Shown here: one piece after another, positions 45,497 through 56,375 of the stretch
How the letters are laid out: every line of letters begins with the position of its first letter
Position numbering within the stretch: position 1 is the stretch's first letter
Origin: Linum tenue
Lineage: Eukaryota > Streptophyta > Magnoliopsida > Malpighiales > Linaceae
Assembly (NCBI GenBank): GCA_946122785.1
Contig: CAMGYJ010000002.1
Coordinates: forward strand, 20,062,492-20,126,491
Reading direction: 5' to 3'
Length of the DNA stretch: 64,000 bases
The notes under the pieces: generated by a model
The model's database searches: none
Told to the model about the DNA's origin: nothing
What the model saw: the letters and a program-made list of their open reading frames with translations, nothing else
Program-made: the position numbers and the translations under genes

Positions 45497-45905
45497 TTAC
45501 TATAGGGGTAAATTGCAAGGTTAGTCAATGAAAGTACTAAAAAATTTACGTTAGGTCACTAAAAGTATTTTATTCTATTCATGGTCACTAAAAGTAGTTC
45601 TTATGTTCAAATTTGGTCACTCTCCGTTAGTCTCCCTTAAATTTCGCTGATGTGGCAGTCAACTCTAATAGTTGACCATTAAATGAGTGATGTGGCAATT
45701 AAAAATAAAATATATAAAACTTTACAATTTCCACTTCATTTGTATAACTATAAAAAATAAATAAATTTCTTTCTCCACCACCTCCTCTTCCTCACTTCTG
45801 CCGCCCCCGTGCCACGAGAAACCAGTGGAGATTGAGTTTACCGAAGTGGGGGTAAATTTGGGTGTCGAACTCGACGGGGAGGCGTTGACCAGATCGTGGT
45901 ACCTG

Positions 45906-46935
45906 CAGTGGCGGATCCAGGGATGGGCCAACCCAGGCCCCGGCCCAGCCCTCCTTCGGATCCAGAATTAGTTTAGTACTTATAAAATTTTGCGATTTAG
46001 ATATTTGACCCAATGCTATTTAAAATCCTGTATAGTTTTATTAGATAATAGGATGTTGTGTAACTAGAAAAATGGTTCAGATGAACATATCCAAACCATT
46101 ACTCTAAATTTATACTAAATTTTCTATAGCCCCAATGATTTTATTTGAAAAAAGACATGAAAACCTAAAAGTGTAAAGTTTCATTAAAATAAAAATAAAA
46201 AATTCTAAACTAAAGCACACCCTTCCTTGCAAAATTCAAAAATTTTCTCAATCCCCCCAAAACAAAACAAGAACGAGGAGACGAGCAGATCCAAAATGGA
46301 TTTCTCCGCCAGCCCGCCGAGCTGGTTTTCTTTCCATTCTTTTGATTGAGAAAAAATTTACAAACTTGTTGAGTTATCATTTAGATCGTCTCAATTGAGT
46401 GGGGCACTAGATTCTAACCGTTCTTTCTGGTGTTTTGAAGAAGAAAATATTTACAAACTTGCTCAAGAGTTTAGCCTCGAGACTTTGAAGGCTATGAGAT
46501 GCATTCTTTGGAGAATGCACTACTCATGTGAGGAAGATGAAGTTTCTTCTCTTGCAAAATTATTAGAGAAGCTGGAGGAAACAGAGATGGACACACGATA
46601 CAAATTGATTTGTTGGTTGATTTGTCTAGTGTTGACCTAGTCGTTTCAACAACTACCATGGAGAGAATATTTTCAGCAATGGAACATGAACATTGATTTG
46701 TGCAACAAAATGAGCGATGAATTTCTCGTTGATTACTTAGCTATTTTCTTTGAAAAAAGAGTATATTATCAGTATGGATGGAGATTATATTATTGATGAA
46801 TTTGCTAAATTAAAAAACCTTCTTATATAATTGGCATTGTAATGAAAACTATATTATTATATATTTTTGTTTATGGTATCTAATATTCTATTCAAATGCG
46901 GCCCAGTGCTCTCTTATGTCCTGGATCCGCCGCTA
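45906..46935 (+). mobile_element. hAT element with transposase C-terminal remnant
   Basis: Ends CAGTGGCGGATCCAGG at 45906 and its near complement CCTGGATCCGCCGCTA ending 46935. The target duplication GGTACCTG is at 45898-45905 on the left; on the right it is GGTAC (46936-46940) plus CTG (47385-47387), split by a solo LTR. Inside, 46400-46790 encodes pieces of a hAT dimerisation domain (SFWCFEEENIYKLAQEF; VVSTTTMERIFSAM; NKMSDEFLVDYLAIFFEKR) with stops and frameshifts. The rest of the transposase is absent. Confidence 0.85.
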
Positions 46936-46940
46936 GGTAC

Positions 46941-47380
46941 TGTCACATGTGGCCGATGACATGGCGCCAACAAGGTGACAACAAGGCGGCTGCACATGTG
47001 GCATGTATGGAAGACTAGTAGCATAGAGATGCTCCTAGGATTCTCCACCTAAATGAGAGCTTAATGGTGCACTTATGGGCTACATTATGGTAGTATTAAT
47101 AGAGTGCATTATGGGGGGACTTTATGGGGTGTATTGATGTAGTAGAGAGACATTATGAGGGGCATTGATGCCTTGTATGAGGAGAGGCCTATATAAGGAG
47201 CCATCTCCCTCACTTGTAACTCATTCCATCATTTTTTAGAGTAATACACACTAGAGAGTTCTCCCACTTCCTTTGTCTTTGTTCTTGTTCTTTGCTTTCA
47301 AGTGAGTTGAGAGAAAGGCTGCCTAGCGCTCTAACGGATTTGAGAGCTAGGGCCGCAAGATCGAGAGTAAGGTCATGACA
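46941..47380 (+). mobile_element. Solo LTR, 440 bp
   Basis: Begins TGTCACATGTGG and ends GGTCATGACA, flanked by GTAC on both sides (46937-46940, 47381-47384). It contains a TATA box (CCTATATAAGGA near 47189) about 190 bp from the end, consistent with an LTR promoter on the plus strand. The 4-bp duplication is one base short of the usual 5. Confidence 0.75.
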
Positions 47381-47860
47381 GTACCTGCCGGGACTGCCGA
47401 GGATCTTATTGTCGTGAAAGAGGAAGAAGGCGAGGCCAAAGGAGAGGGTGGAGGTGGTCGAGGTACTCATCCATTAGCTTGCTCAACCCCCTGCTCTGAA
47501 TCCAATTGTTCTTCCCTCCCTTGCTCCCAAACCTCCACACCAAATCCCTAGCTCCCCCACTTTAGCTAATGCCCTAGTCCACATTTCTCCCTGCCTACCT
47601 CATTTGTACCAGCTAACCTTTCCCACCCTGACCTGCCCGAAACCACCCTTCCAATTTCCTTAAGCCAAAACCTCTCAACCCCTTATTCAAACCCAGCAAC
47701 TGAAGAAAATTCCCATGATTTTATCGTGTACGAGCAAATTTGGAGAGACTACATTAGAGCTTGGAAAGCTAAACAAGACCTCATCCGCCTGGTTGAAGAA
47801 GCATTGAGTTCTGCCGCCTACTCGATCTGTCAACCAACAACCTAGAAGATGAGACAGAGC

Positions 47861-48558
47861 TAGGGATGGCAACAAAACTCGAACCCACGGGTATCCACCC
47901 GATCCAATCCGGTCAACGCGGGTAAAACCCGTGTTGACGGGTTTTGGGCTGGGTTCGGGTTTAAACCCGCTACACTATTCACCGGGTCGGGTTGGGTTTG
48001 GGTTTAGGTAAACCCGACCCATGGGTACCCGCCCACACACATATAATTACTTTCCCGATATATTTAATATTCTAAATAATATATCTTCCTTAAACAATTA
48101 ATATTCTTTATGTTTGTGGAGATATGTATAATTTGTTCTTTCTAATTGTTTAGAATGAAGTTGATATTATGAAGTGGAGAGTGAAGAAACTTAGTTGACA
48201 AGGAAGAAGCTTTCAATTAATCTTTTGTTTATAGATGTTTATCTTTAATTTTGAACAATTTGTATTGATCATTTGCGGTTTGCTTGTATGCTCTAGATTA
48301 GTAGATTGGTGTTTTATTGTATGATTAATTTGTATGAGAAAATTGATGTTATACTTTTATTTTGAAAGAAACTTGTTATTGTAAATTTTTTACCACAAAA
48401 ACCCACGGGTACCCATGAACCCGCGGATACCCAGCGGGCAGCGGGTTGGGTTTGAGTTTTTCAAACCCAACGAGTTTTACCCCGGGTTTTTTTGGCGGAT
48501 AAACCCATGGGTTTGGGTTTGACAAAACCCGCCCCAACCCGACCCATTGCCATCCCTA
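47861..48558. mobile_element. Non-autonomous hAT element
   Basis: TIR TAGGGATGGCAA on both ends with an 8-bp target duplication GACAGAGC at 47853-47860 and 48559-48566. 698 bp, no coding. It has ACCCGACCC/GGGTTCGGGT subterminal repeats like the element at 38773-39326. Confidence 0.93.
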
Positions 48559-48817
48559 GACAGAGCATCAAATTGAAACACTGGCTAGGGAAGCGAAGTC
48601 CAAGAAGTAGAGACCGAGCAGATCTAAACTAGAGATGGTGAACTATAGATTTCGTCCTCAGAGCAGCGCTCCGAGTGCCCCCGGGACAAGAAAGAAACCC
48701 AACTCTTTCAGTGACTTTGTGCAAAGCGAGATTACTTCTGGTAGCCAGGAAGAGGTAGAAGAAGACGGCGGAGATGGTGGATTAAGTTATTTATTTATTT
48801 CTTAATAGTTATAAAAA

Positions 48818-49332
48818 GGGTTAATATTTTTGTATGGCCTGAACTTTGACCAAAATAAACATCCTGACCAATCTTTTTGATCTATAACATCTTGGCCCGA
48901 ACTATACACCAAAATAAACAATTTGGCAAAACCCGATGTTTGACCGTTAACTTGGACGGTCAAATGCGTTGACTAACGGTCAACGCGTCACGTCACTACC
49001 AAGTCAGAAGATCTGATAAATATTTAATTTTTTTTTCAATTTTTTTTTTGGTTTAACTAAGGTATTAGATGATTTTTTTAATTTATAATAATTTAAAATT
49101 AGGGAATGTGTTGAAATTGTGAATGATTTTAAATATTTTATGCTGACTTGGCAGTGACATGGCGCGTTGACTAACGGTCAACGCGTTTGACCGTCCAAGT
49201 TAACGGTCAAAAGTCGGATCTGGCCAAATTGTTTATTTTGGTGTATAGTTTGGGCCAGGATGTTATAGATCGAAAAGATTGGCCAAGATATTTATTTTTG
49301 TCAAAGTTCAGGCCATACAAAAATATTAACCC
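48818..49332. mobile_element. Non-autonomous MULE nested in the larger MULE
   Basis: Inverted repeats of about 180 bp (from GGGTTAATATTTTTGTATGG at 48818, complement ending 49332) and a 9-bp target duplication TTATAAAAA at 48809-48817 and 49333-49341. 515 bp; almost all TIR, AT-rich centre, no ORF. Confidence 0.92.
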
Positions 49333-49731
49333 TTATAAAAATGAGTTGGAAATTGTAAAGTTTTTAATTTGTAATCGTCACGTCACTAGTTTAACGGTCA
49401 ATTATCATAATTGACTGCCACATCAGCGAAACTTAAAACAAACTAACGGAGAGTGACCAAACTTGAACAAAATAGCTACTTGTAGTGACCATTAATAAAA
49501 TAAAATACTTTTAGTGACCAAGCGTAAATTTTTTAGTACTTCCAGTGACCGGCCTTGCAATTTACCCTTTACTATAGTATTTAGCATCGATAGACCCTCC
49601 ATCTCGATTTGATAATAGGCATATTGAAGGTTGCTATCAATAGTAATCTAATCATTTTGCTCTTAGTAGTTTTTTTCGAGAGCTGTCTTTGTGATAAAAC
49701 AACATGCTCTTTCATCAATACCTCTGTTGCA

Positions 49732-52700
49732 CATGAATTAGGGGTCAATAGCATAAAAGGTCACTTACGTTTGAAGTAACTAACAAATCGGTCACCTACG
49801 TTTCAATTTTAACAAATCAGTCACTTACGTTTTCACTAACTAACAAACTAGTAATTCCGTCCACTTCTGTCAATTTTCCATCCAAAATTGCCATGTCACC
49901 TTGCCATGTCACCAAAATATATATTAAAATAATAAACTCATTCAAAATCATTCAAAACCAAACCGAAACAATCTAACTTCCCAACCCCATAAAACTAACA
50001 AACTTGTGTTTGATTTAAAAAAAAAAAACTTGGGTTTGATTTCTTTGCCGCCACCCACACTCTCTCTCTCTCTCCCTTTCTGCTATGAAGAAAGACAAAG
50101 CCCAGTAGCCCACCTAACAAATACAGAGGCCAGAGGGGGAGCACAATCTACAATATTTTGCCCCTTCACCCACTCGTTGTCTCTCTTCCTCACTCTAAAT
50201 CTCCCTTTTCTGCTTTGCGAATGGAGAAGGCAAAATATTAGAGCAAATATAGAGAGGGAGCACAATCTACACTTACCAACAATACAGAATTGGGGTCTGC
50301 GACTGGTGCATCGGCTCGGAAGGTAATTTATCTTTTAGGGTTTTTTGTTCTTTTTATAGCTAAGATCTCAATTTTCATTTTGAAGTAGGTGGATCTCCTT
50401 TCCGTTTTTAGGGTTTTTCTGGTTCGTCCCTCTCATTCCCAACATGTTGACTTGTATTGTGGTGTTTACAGAATGGTGAGACAAGAACCAGAGGAGGGAG
50501 TTACACATGCTAATGGGACAACTATGTCTGCTTCTGAGTTTGGTGAATATTGTGATGCTTTTGATGAAGATATAGAATCATATGAGAATGTGGATTTGAT
50601 GGATACGGAGGTGGATATATTTGATGATGATGATGTTATAGGACAGTTACGTGAAAATGAAAGTGAGAGGAGGTTTCATATTGTTGCTCAAGATAATCGT
50701 GAAAGGACAAGAGCTCAAGTTGTGAGAGGGAGTAGCTACGTTCAGAATGATGACGAGTTGCCACCTGAAGAATTAGAGAGCGAAGAAGAGTTACTTAATC
50801 GCAGAACTGACAGTGGTGAATTTGATGATCAAGACGGAGGTGTTAATTTTCCCGAGTTTAATGCAAACACAGATATGGAGAGCCCTGAAATGAAGATCGG
50901 ATTGTTGTTTAGGTCAGTGTGGGAGTTCAAAGAAGCATGCAAAGCACACGCCATCAAGGAGAGGAGACCTATAATTTTCCTTGTTAATGATAAGAAGAGG
51001 GTACATGCTGTGTGCAAGCAAAGTTGTGGATTCAAACTGAGGGGTGTTGTCCTACCAAATGAGGATACAGTACAGCTTAGGTCAGGAAATCTTACTCATA
51101 CATGTGGGGTGGTGCAAGATTTAAGGGCTGCCAATGACTTATTCATCGCAAAAAAGTATCTTGATAGGTTCAGGATTGACCCAACTTGGTCAATGGGAAA
51201 CCTCATCCACACTATAGAGACTGACATGGGTATCTCCATCAATCAAATGAAGGCTTGGCGAACTAAGGTGAGGGCATTGGAGTTGATTCACGGAGAGGAT
51301 GAGAAGCAGTATGGTCGCCTTTATGATTATAAGCTAGTGTTGGAGGACAAAAATCCTGGGACTACTGTTGTGATTCAGCACCAAGGTTTGGTGTTTGAAA
51401 GGATTTATGTGTGTCTTGATGCCTTAAAGCGTGGGTTTAAAGCTGGTTGTCGGTGAGTTGTTGGGGTCGATGGTTGTTTTTTGAAAGGCATACCTGGTTG
51501 GCAATTACTTTCAGCAGTTGGAATAGATGCTAATGATTGTATCTATCCCATAGCATATGCTATAGTAGAAAAAGAGTGTCAGGATACATGGGAGTGGTTC
51601 ATGGCATTGGTAGCTCAAGACTTAGAGATTGACAACTCTTCCAAATGGACTTTTATATCAGATAGACAAAAGGTAATTATACCACTTTTAGCTGTTGTGT
51701 TTATAATAAGGGTTAGTAGTTATTCTGCATAAGCTAACCTGGCTTTCATTCTTTTTTGTAGGGGTTAATGAATGTCATGCATAGCATGTTCCCCAATGCA
51801 GAGCATCGCTATTGTGTTCGACACATGTATGTAAATTTCAGTGGGAAATTCAGTCGTTCTAAACAGTTGAAAGACTTGTTATGGGGAGCTGCACGAGCGA
51901 CTTATAAGGCTGATTATAAAAATTGGATGGATCTTATGGAGAAGATATCTCATAATTATCCTGCAGAGCAAGAAAACCCGCATCAATGGTTGATGCACAG
52001 ACCAGCAGAACAGTGGTGCAAAGCCTTCTTCAAGACGCATACAAAATGTGAAATTTCACTCAACAATTTGTGAGAGTGTTGGAATAAGTACGTGTTGGGG
52101 CCTAGAGATTTGCCAATACTCTCTTGTCTTGAAGCAATCAGACACATGTTGATGCGTAGAGTGCACAAGAAGAACCTTGAGATGACTAAATTTAAGGGAC
52201 AATTACTCTGCCCTAAGCCTCAAAAGAAGCTGAATCAGTACAAGGAATGGGCTGTTTTGTGCACACCCACATACAATGGGTACATGGAGTTTCAAGTGAG
52301 GTCTCCAAGGGGCGAGTTTGTTGTTGATTTACTACAGAGAACGTGTGCTTGTGGGAGGTGGCAGCTTTCGGGTATACCGTGCTCACATGCAATAAGTTGC
52401 ATCTTGCATAACAAGGACAAACCAGAAAATTATGTGGATTCTTGCTATCATGTGGACACATATATGATGTCTTATGCCTATCCAATACATGCCCACAATG
52501 ATGCTAACCAGTGGCCAAAGAGCACCATGCCTCCTCTACAAGCACCTAAGTTTGATCGACGCAAAAGGGGTCGAAGACAAACTAAGAGGAGGAAAGAAGC
52601 GTGGGAGCTGGAGGTTCAAAGGAAAGATAAGCAAGGTATACCTATAGTGGCACTGAGCAAAGAAGGTGGAAAACAACATTGTTCTGTGTGTGGGAAAAAT

Positions 52701-53578
52701 GGGCACAACAAGAGGTTCCACACAACCATATCAGATTCAACCACCGCCAATGATACTTTAGTCGAACCAACTGGAAATAGGAAGGTACACTTCTTTGCTC
52801 ACTTTCTTTGTCCAACCAGAATATTAGTTTACTCTCTACTGCAAATTGTTTGTATTCTTTATTTGTGAAGTTGTGGATTATCTTTCTTTGTTGGAACATG
52901 TTAGTTTACACATTTTAATCTACTTTAGAGAAAGAAGACTACCAACACGAGGACAGAAACATCAGGACTCACTTCTATGGCAGCCTCATCAATTTCTTCA
53001 AGGGTCGATACTCCAACTAGCACAGGGATAGAGACATTAGGAGTGACTTTCATGGCAGCCTCATCACTTTAATAATCTAGTATTTAAACATGGTATGAAT
53101 ATTTTGTTAAGGGTTGAGACGTAGATTCCTCCCCTCTTTTGTCCAACCAGCTTACTTAGCTTAATGGATCCTTGTTTGATGATGTTTCGGGGATCCATTT
53201 GCTAAATACAGCTTGGGTTGATGATTACCATGTGTTCCCTGCTTACCATGTGTTCCCTGCTGTATATTATTCAGAAAAACATGAATATTTGGATGAGAAA
53301 TCAGATCTACTTTTGTTCGGTTTGTTGGTTGGTTTCATGCGATTGGGTTCGATTTATGTATGGCTTTAAACATGTTAATTATATTAGTATATATTGTGAT
53401 GATGTGGCAAGGTGACATGGCAATTTTGGATGGAAAATTAACAGAAGTGGACGGAAATGTTAGTTCGTTAGTTAGTGAAAACGTAAGTGACCGATTTGTT
53501 AAAATTGAAACGTAGGTGACCAATTTGTTAGTTACGGCAAACGTAAGTGACCTTTTATGCTATTGACCCCATGAATTA
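49732..53578 (+). mobile_element. MULE with transposase gene
   Basis: Inverted repeats of about 170 bp (49741-49910 and 53400-53569; GGGGTCAATAGCATAAAAGG and complement) and a 9-bp target duplication CATGAATTA at 49732-49740 and 53570-53578. One transposase gene lies inside on the plus strand. Structure is complete; only two in-frame stops in the gene argue against autonomy. Confidence 0.93.
50473..53072 (+). pseudogene. MULE (MuDR-type) transposase with two TGA stops
   Basis: Exons 50473-51672, 51762-52784 and 52929-53072 give 788 codons, all in phase. A leader intron likely ends at 50471. An acidic N-terminus precedes the MuDR DNA-binding block (MKIGLLFRSVWEFKEACKAH, VHAVCKQSCGFKLRGVV). 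The DDE core includes VVGVDGCFLKGIPGWQLLSA, WTFISDRQKGLMNVM and AEHRYCVRHMYVNF. The SWIM finger is RTCACGRWQLSGIPCSHAIS, then KRGRRQTKRRK and a CCHC knuckle CSVCGKNGHNKRFH (last Cys replaced by Phe-His). Stops: TGA 51454-51456, right before the first catalytic Asp, and TGA 52071-52073. Catalyses cut-and-paste transposition in intact relatives. Confidence 0.9.
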
Positions 53579-53619
53579 GTGTATGTGGTTATTGACTATC
53601 AACAATGGACTATCGCATG

Positions 53620-54289
53620 TAGGGGTGGAAATCGGTATGGTATCGGTATCCCAATACCAAATACCAAAATCTCGAATACCGAATTACCCCCTAAATTCAA
53701 TCCCAATCTCAATCCCTAAATAATTTCGGTATCCCAATTCCAATCCCTAAATATTTATGTATCCCAATCGGTACTTCGGTATCCCAATCGGTATTATTTA
53801 ATACAAAATTAATTATCTTTGCAATTAATAAGTAAATATATAAATTAGATTTATTGTTTAATTTAGCGGGAAAAGACCAAGTAAAGAGTCTTGAATTAGG
53901 ATTTTATTAAGGAGAATGGAGGAGAGGAGACATCTCAAGTTCTTGTCATTGGTAATCGTTAATTTGACGAATTGGAGGTTGAGAGACGACTATTAATAGT
54001 GATGAAATGATCTATGTATAATTATATGACACTCTTGGTGGTTGAGGGTCGTGTAGTAGTGAATGAGAGAGTCTAGTTGATAGGATAAAATACAACTAGC
54101 TTATATTTCGGTATTGATCGGTATTTCGGTATATACCGATCCCAATCCTGTAATCCCTAATACCTAATAACAATTGAAATTGAATCCCAATCCCAAAAAA
54201 TAATACGTATATTCGGTAATACCAAATATAGACAAATTCGGTACGGTATTCGGTATATCCCAAATACCGGTACCAAACTTCCAGCCCTA
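53620..54289. mobile_element. Non-autonomous hAT element
   Basis: TIR TAGGGGTGGAA / TAGGGCTGGAA with an 8-bp target duplication ATCGCATG at 53612-53619 and 54290-54297. 670 bp; the ends are packed with GGTATCGGTATCCCAAT-type repeats and the centre has no coding capacity. Confidence 0.92.
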
Positions 54290-54308
54290 ATCGCATGCTG
54301 TTAATGTG

Positions 54309-56052
54309 GGTAAAATATCTTGGGTGCCAATAAAGTATGAGAACTGAGGGAGCTATATCACTTAAGTAAGAATAGGGTATCGCGTGCCACTGAACGTCCG
54401 AACTCTATTATATGTACACTCGATACCACTTAAGTTTACTATCAAGTGCATTCCGTTAAAGTTGACAGAATATTCTTGACATATTTCATTTTCTAAATTT
54501 CAGAATTGGTCCTTCTACTTTTTGTTATTGTAAAAAATCTTTTGGACTTAGGAAGAACATCATTATTTTATTGTTTAGTTGGAATAATAATTTGAAGACT
54601 TTGTTTTATACCAAATCAATTTTTTAGTAAGAAATTTAGAATCAATTATCATTATAAGTATTTTTAATTATCATTATGTGTTCTAATAACTGAATTATTC
54701 TCTTAAGAAAATATATCCTATGAATTTTGTCTCGATATAAATAATCTGAGAATGTTATATTTAGTTCTCTTACATCAGGCTGATCTTGTCTAATTTTCTA
54801 TATTAAATCTCCTTGTAATTATCTAATATTATGTAGATATTTTATATTAGTTAAATTCACTAATTTTAATTATCTTTCTATAGTCATATTTTTTTTTCTA
54901 GATTGATTATTGAATGTAGCTTTTATAGTTTAGATAGATCTTCTTTGGCCTTGATGTAGTGATGGTCGATTAGAATCTATTTTAACTATTTTTAGTGATG
55001 TTTCTAATTGTATTAGGAGTTTAAATAGATCTTCTAATAATAATTTTATATATTTACTATTATGTTCTAGTATATTTATTATTTCTTTTTTATATTCGTT
55101 TATTAGTATTACAAATTTATTGAAAAGCTTTCATTAGTCATTCTAGTAATACTATGTTTAGAAGGTTTTCTAATTTTATATTAGAGAATACTTATTGAAA
55201 TATAGTTTTTGAAGTTTTAAAAAGTTTTCGGTACCAAAAGGTAATTAAATTTTTGGATTGGATGGAAAACCAGACGGATGCACTTTTTGACAACTTTAAT
55301 GGTTCGAGAAGAAGACGCGTATAAGAATAAACATTGAAGAGATTTCAAGAGAAAAAAATTCAATGATCTGATAATTTTTTTTCCCGAGAAAAAGTAACAA
55401 TATCTAATAGGACCCTCCAATGGAAGTGCGTTGAATCAAGAACCGACAGTAAGCGTCTTTTTTATGGACGTTTTTTTCTGGCTCCGCTTATGAAAGGTCA
55501 AGCTGACACAATAGGCATTGCGATGCGAAGAGCTTTGCTTGGAGAAATTGAAGGAACATGTATCACATCCAACGCCCTATTCAAAGTTAAGTAGAATGTT
55601 TAGAAGGTTTCCTAATTTTATATTAGAGAATACTTATTGAAATATAGTTTTTGAAGTTTTAAAAAGTTTTGGGTACCAAAAGGTAATTAAATTTTTTGAT
55701 TGGATGGAAAACTAGACGGATGCACCTTTTGGCAACTTTAATGGTTCGAGGAGAAGAAGATGCGTATAAGAATAAACAGTTAAGAGATTTCAAGAGAGAA
55801 AAATTCAATGATCTGATATATTTTTTTTTGTTTCGAGAAAAAGTAACAATATCTAATAGGACCCTACAATGGAAGTGCGTTGAATGAAGAAGCGAGAGTA
55901 AGAGTCTTTTTTATGGACGTTTTTTTCTAGCTCAGCTTATGAAAGGTCAAGCTTACACAATAGGAACATGTATTACATCCAACACCCTATTCAAAATTAA
56001 GTAGTATGTTCGTCCCAATTCTCAAACTTAAGTAGTACCGAGGTATTTTACC
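54309..56052. mobile_element. Candidate TIR element carrying plastid-derived DNA
   Basis: The left end (GGTAAAATATCTTGGGTGCC, then AGTATGAGAACTG) and the right end read in complement (GGTAAAATACCTCGG, then AGTTTGAGAATTGGG) match over roughly 60 bp. The flanks share TTAATGT-G/C-G (54301-54309; 56057-56065), but not at the exact element edge, so the boundary and superfamily are unsure. 54470-55150 is AT-rich with nothing recognised; 55159-56010 is the duplicated rpoA insert. Confidence 0.45.
55159..56010 (+). pseudogene. rpoA: Plastid rpoA fragment, two tandem copies (NUPT)
   Basis: Two copies offset by 442 bp (55159-55600 and 55601-56010). Each carries the start of the plastid RNA polymerase alpha subunit: [18 protein letters not shown], then [20 protein letters not shown], and in copy 1 [20 protein letters not shown]. 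Only the first 60 or so codons are present, and the frames carry stops. About 230 bp of AT-rich sequence precedes each and duplicates with it. Copy 2 lacks about 30 bp of the [11 protein letters not shown] region. A nuclear insertion of plastid DNA followed by tandem duplication. Confidence 0.82.
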
Positions 56053-56375
56053 TCGATTAATGTCGACTCTATCGTTATGTGTCCGACCATACCCTTTGGG
56101 GTTATCTTGGTTAAAAAAATATCAATGTTACATAGCCAAGGAACAATTATAAAAGTCTAAGGATCAAATTTGACCATTTTATATTTTTGTATGAGTTAAC
56201 GAAAAACTTCCAATGTCAAGTCTACCATAGATATTTGTAAAATGGCGTAGCTTGGTTGTCTCCCCCAAAAAGGGCTCTTTCAGTTAATTAAACTTGCGAG
56301 CTAAAGACTTAAAGCTACCCACAGCCATTTTATTTTGCCTCCTACTCGCGGCTCTTCACCCTGAAAGAGATAGAC
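56053..56375. promoter_or_regulatory. Upstream region of the TIM22-like gene
   Basis: Non-coding sequence up to the start codon. No clear TATA box at the expected distance; leader-like sequence with CTCCTACTCGCGGCTCTTCACC precedes the ATG by about 15-40 bp. Confidence 0.35.

Larger units (their letters stand above)
45760..47480 (-). pseudogene. Probable captured gene fragment, split by insertions
   Basis: With the hAT and solo LTR removed, the minus strand joins FLFHDNKILGSPGRY-like sequence (47470-47381) to HDLVNASPSSSTPKFTPTSV and NSISTGFSWHGGGRSEEEE (45905-45770). The GC-rich, compositionally gene-like block inside an AT-rich MULE suggests a transduplicated host fragment. I do not recognise the source gene. 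A further gene-like block lies on the plus strand at 47480-47860 plus 48567-48790. Confidence 0.35.
45497..49577. mobile_element. Long-TIR MULE with nested insertions
   Basis: Terminal inverted repeats of about 230 bp (45506-45735 and 49335-49568; GGGTAAATTGCAAGG and complement) and the 9-bp target duplication TTACTATAG (45497-45505 and 49569-49577), both diagnostic of Mutator-like elements. No MULE transposase inside. Interior sequence (45780-45905 joined to 47385-47480; 47480-47860 joined to 48559-48790) looks like captured gene-like DNA. Two hAT elements, a solo LTR and a smaller MULE are nested within. Confidence 0.9.

Noticed and set aside
55160..56010. Functional rpoA gene or plastid contig
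   Set aside because: Only the first 60 or so codons, duplicated with stops, between nuclear transposons; best read as a NUPT.
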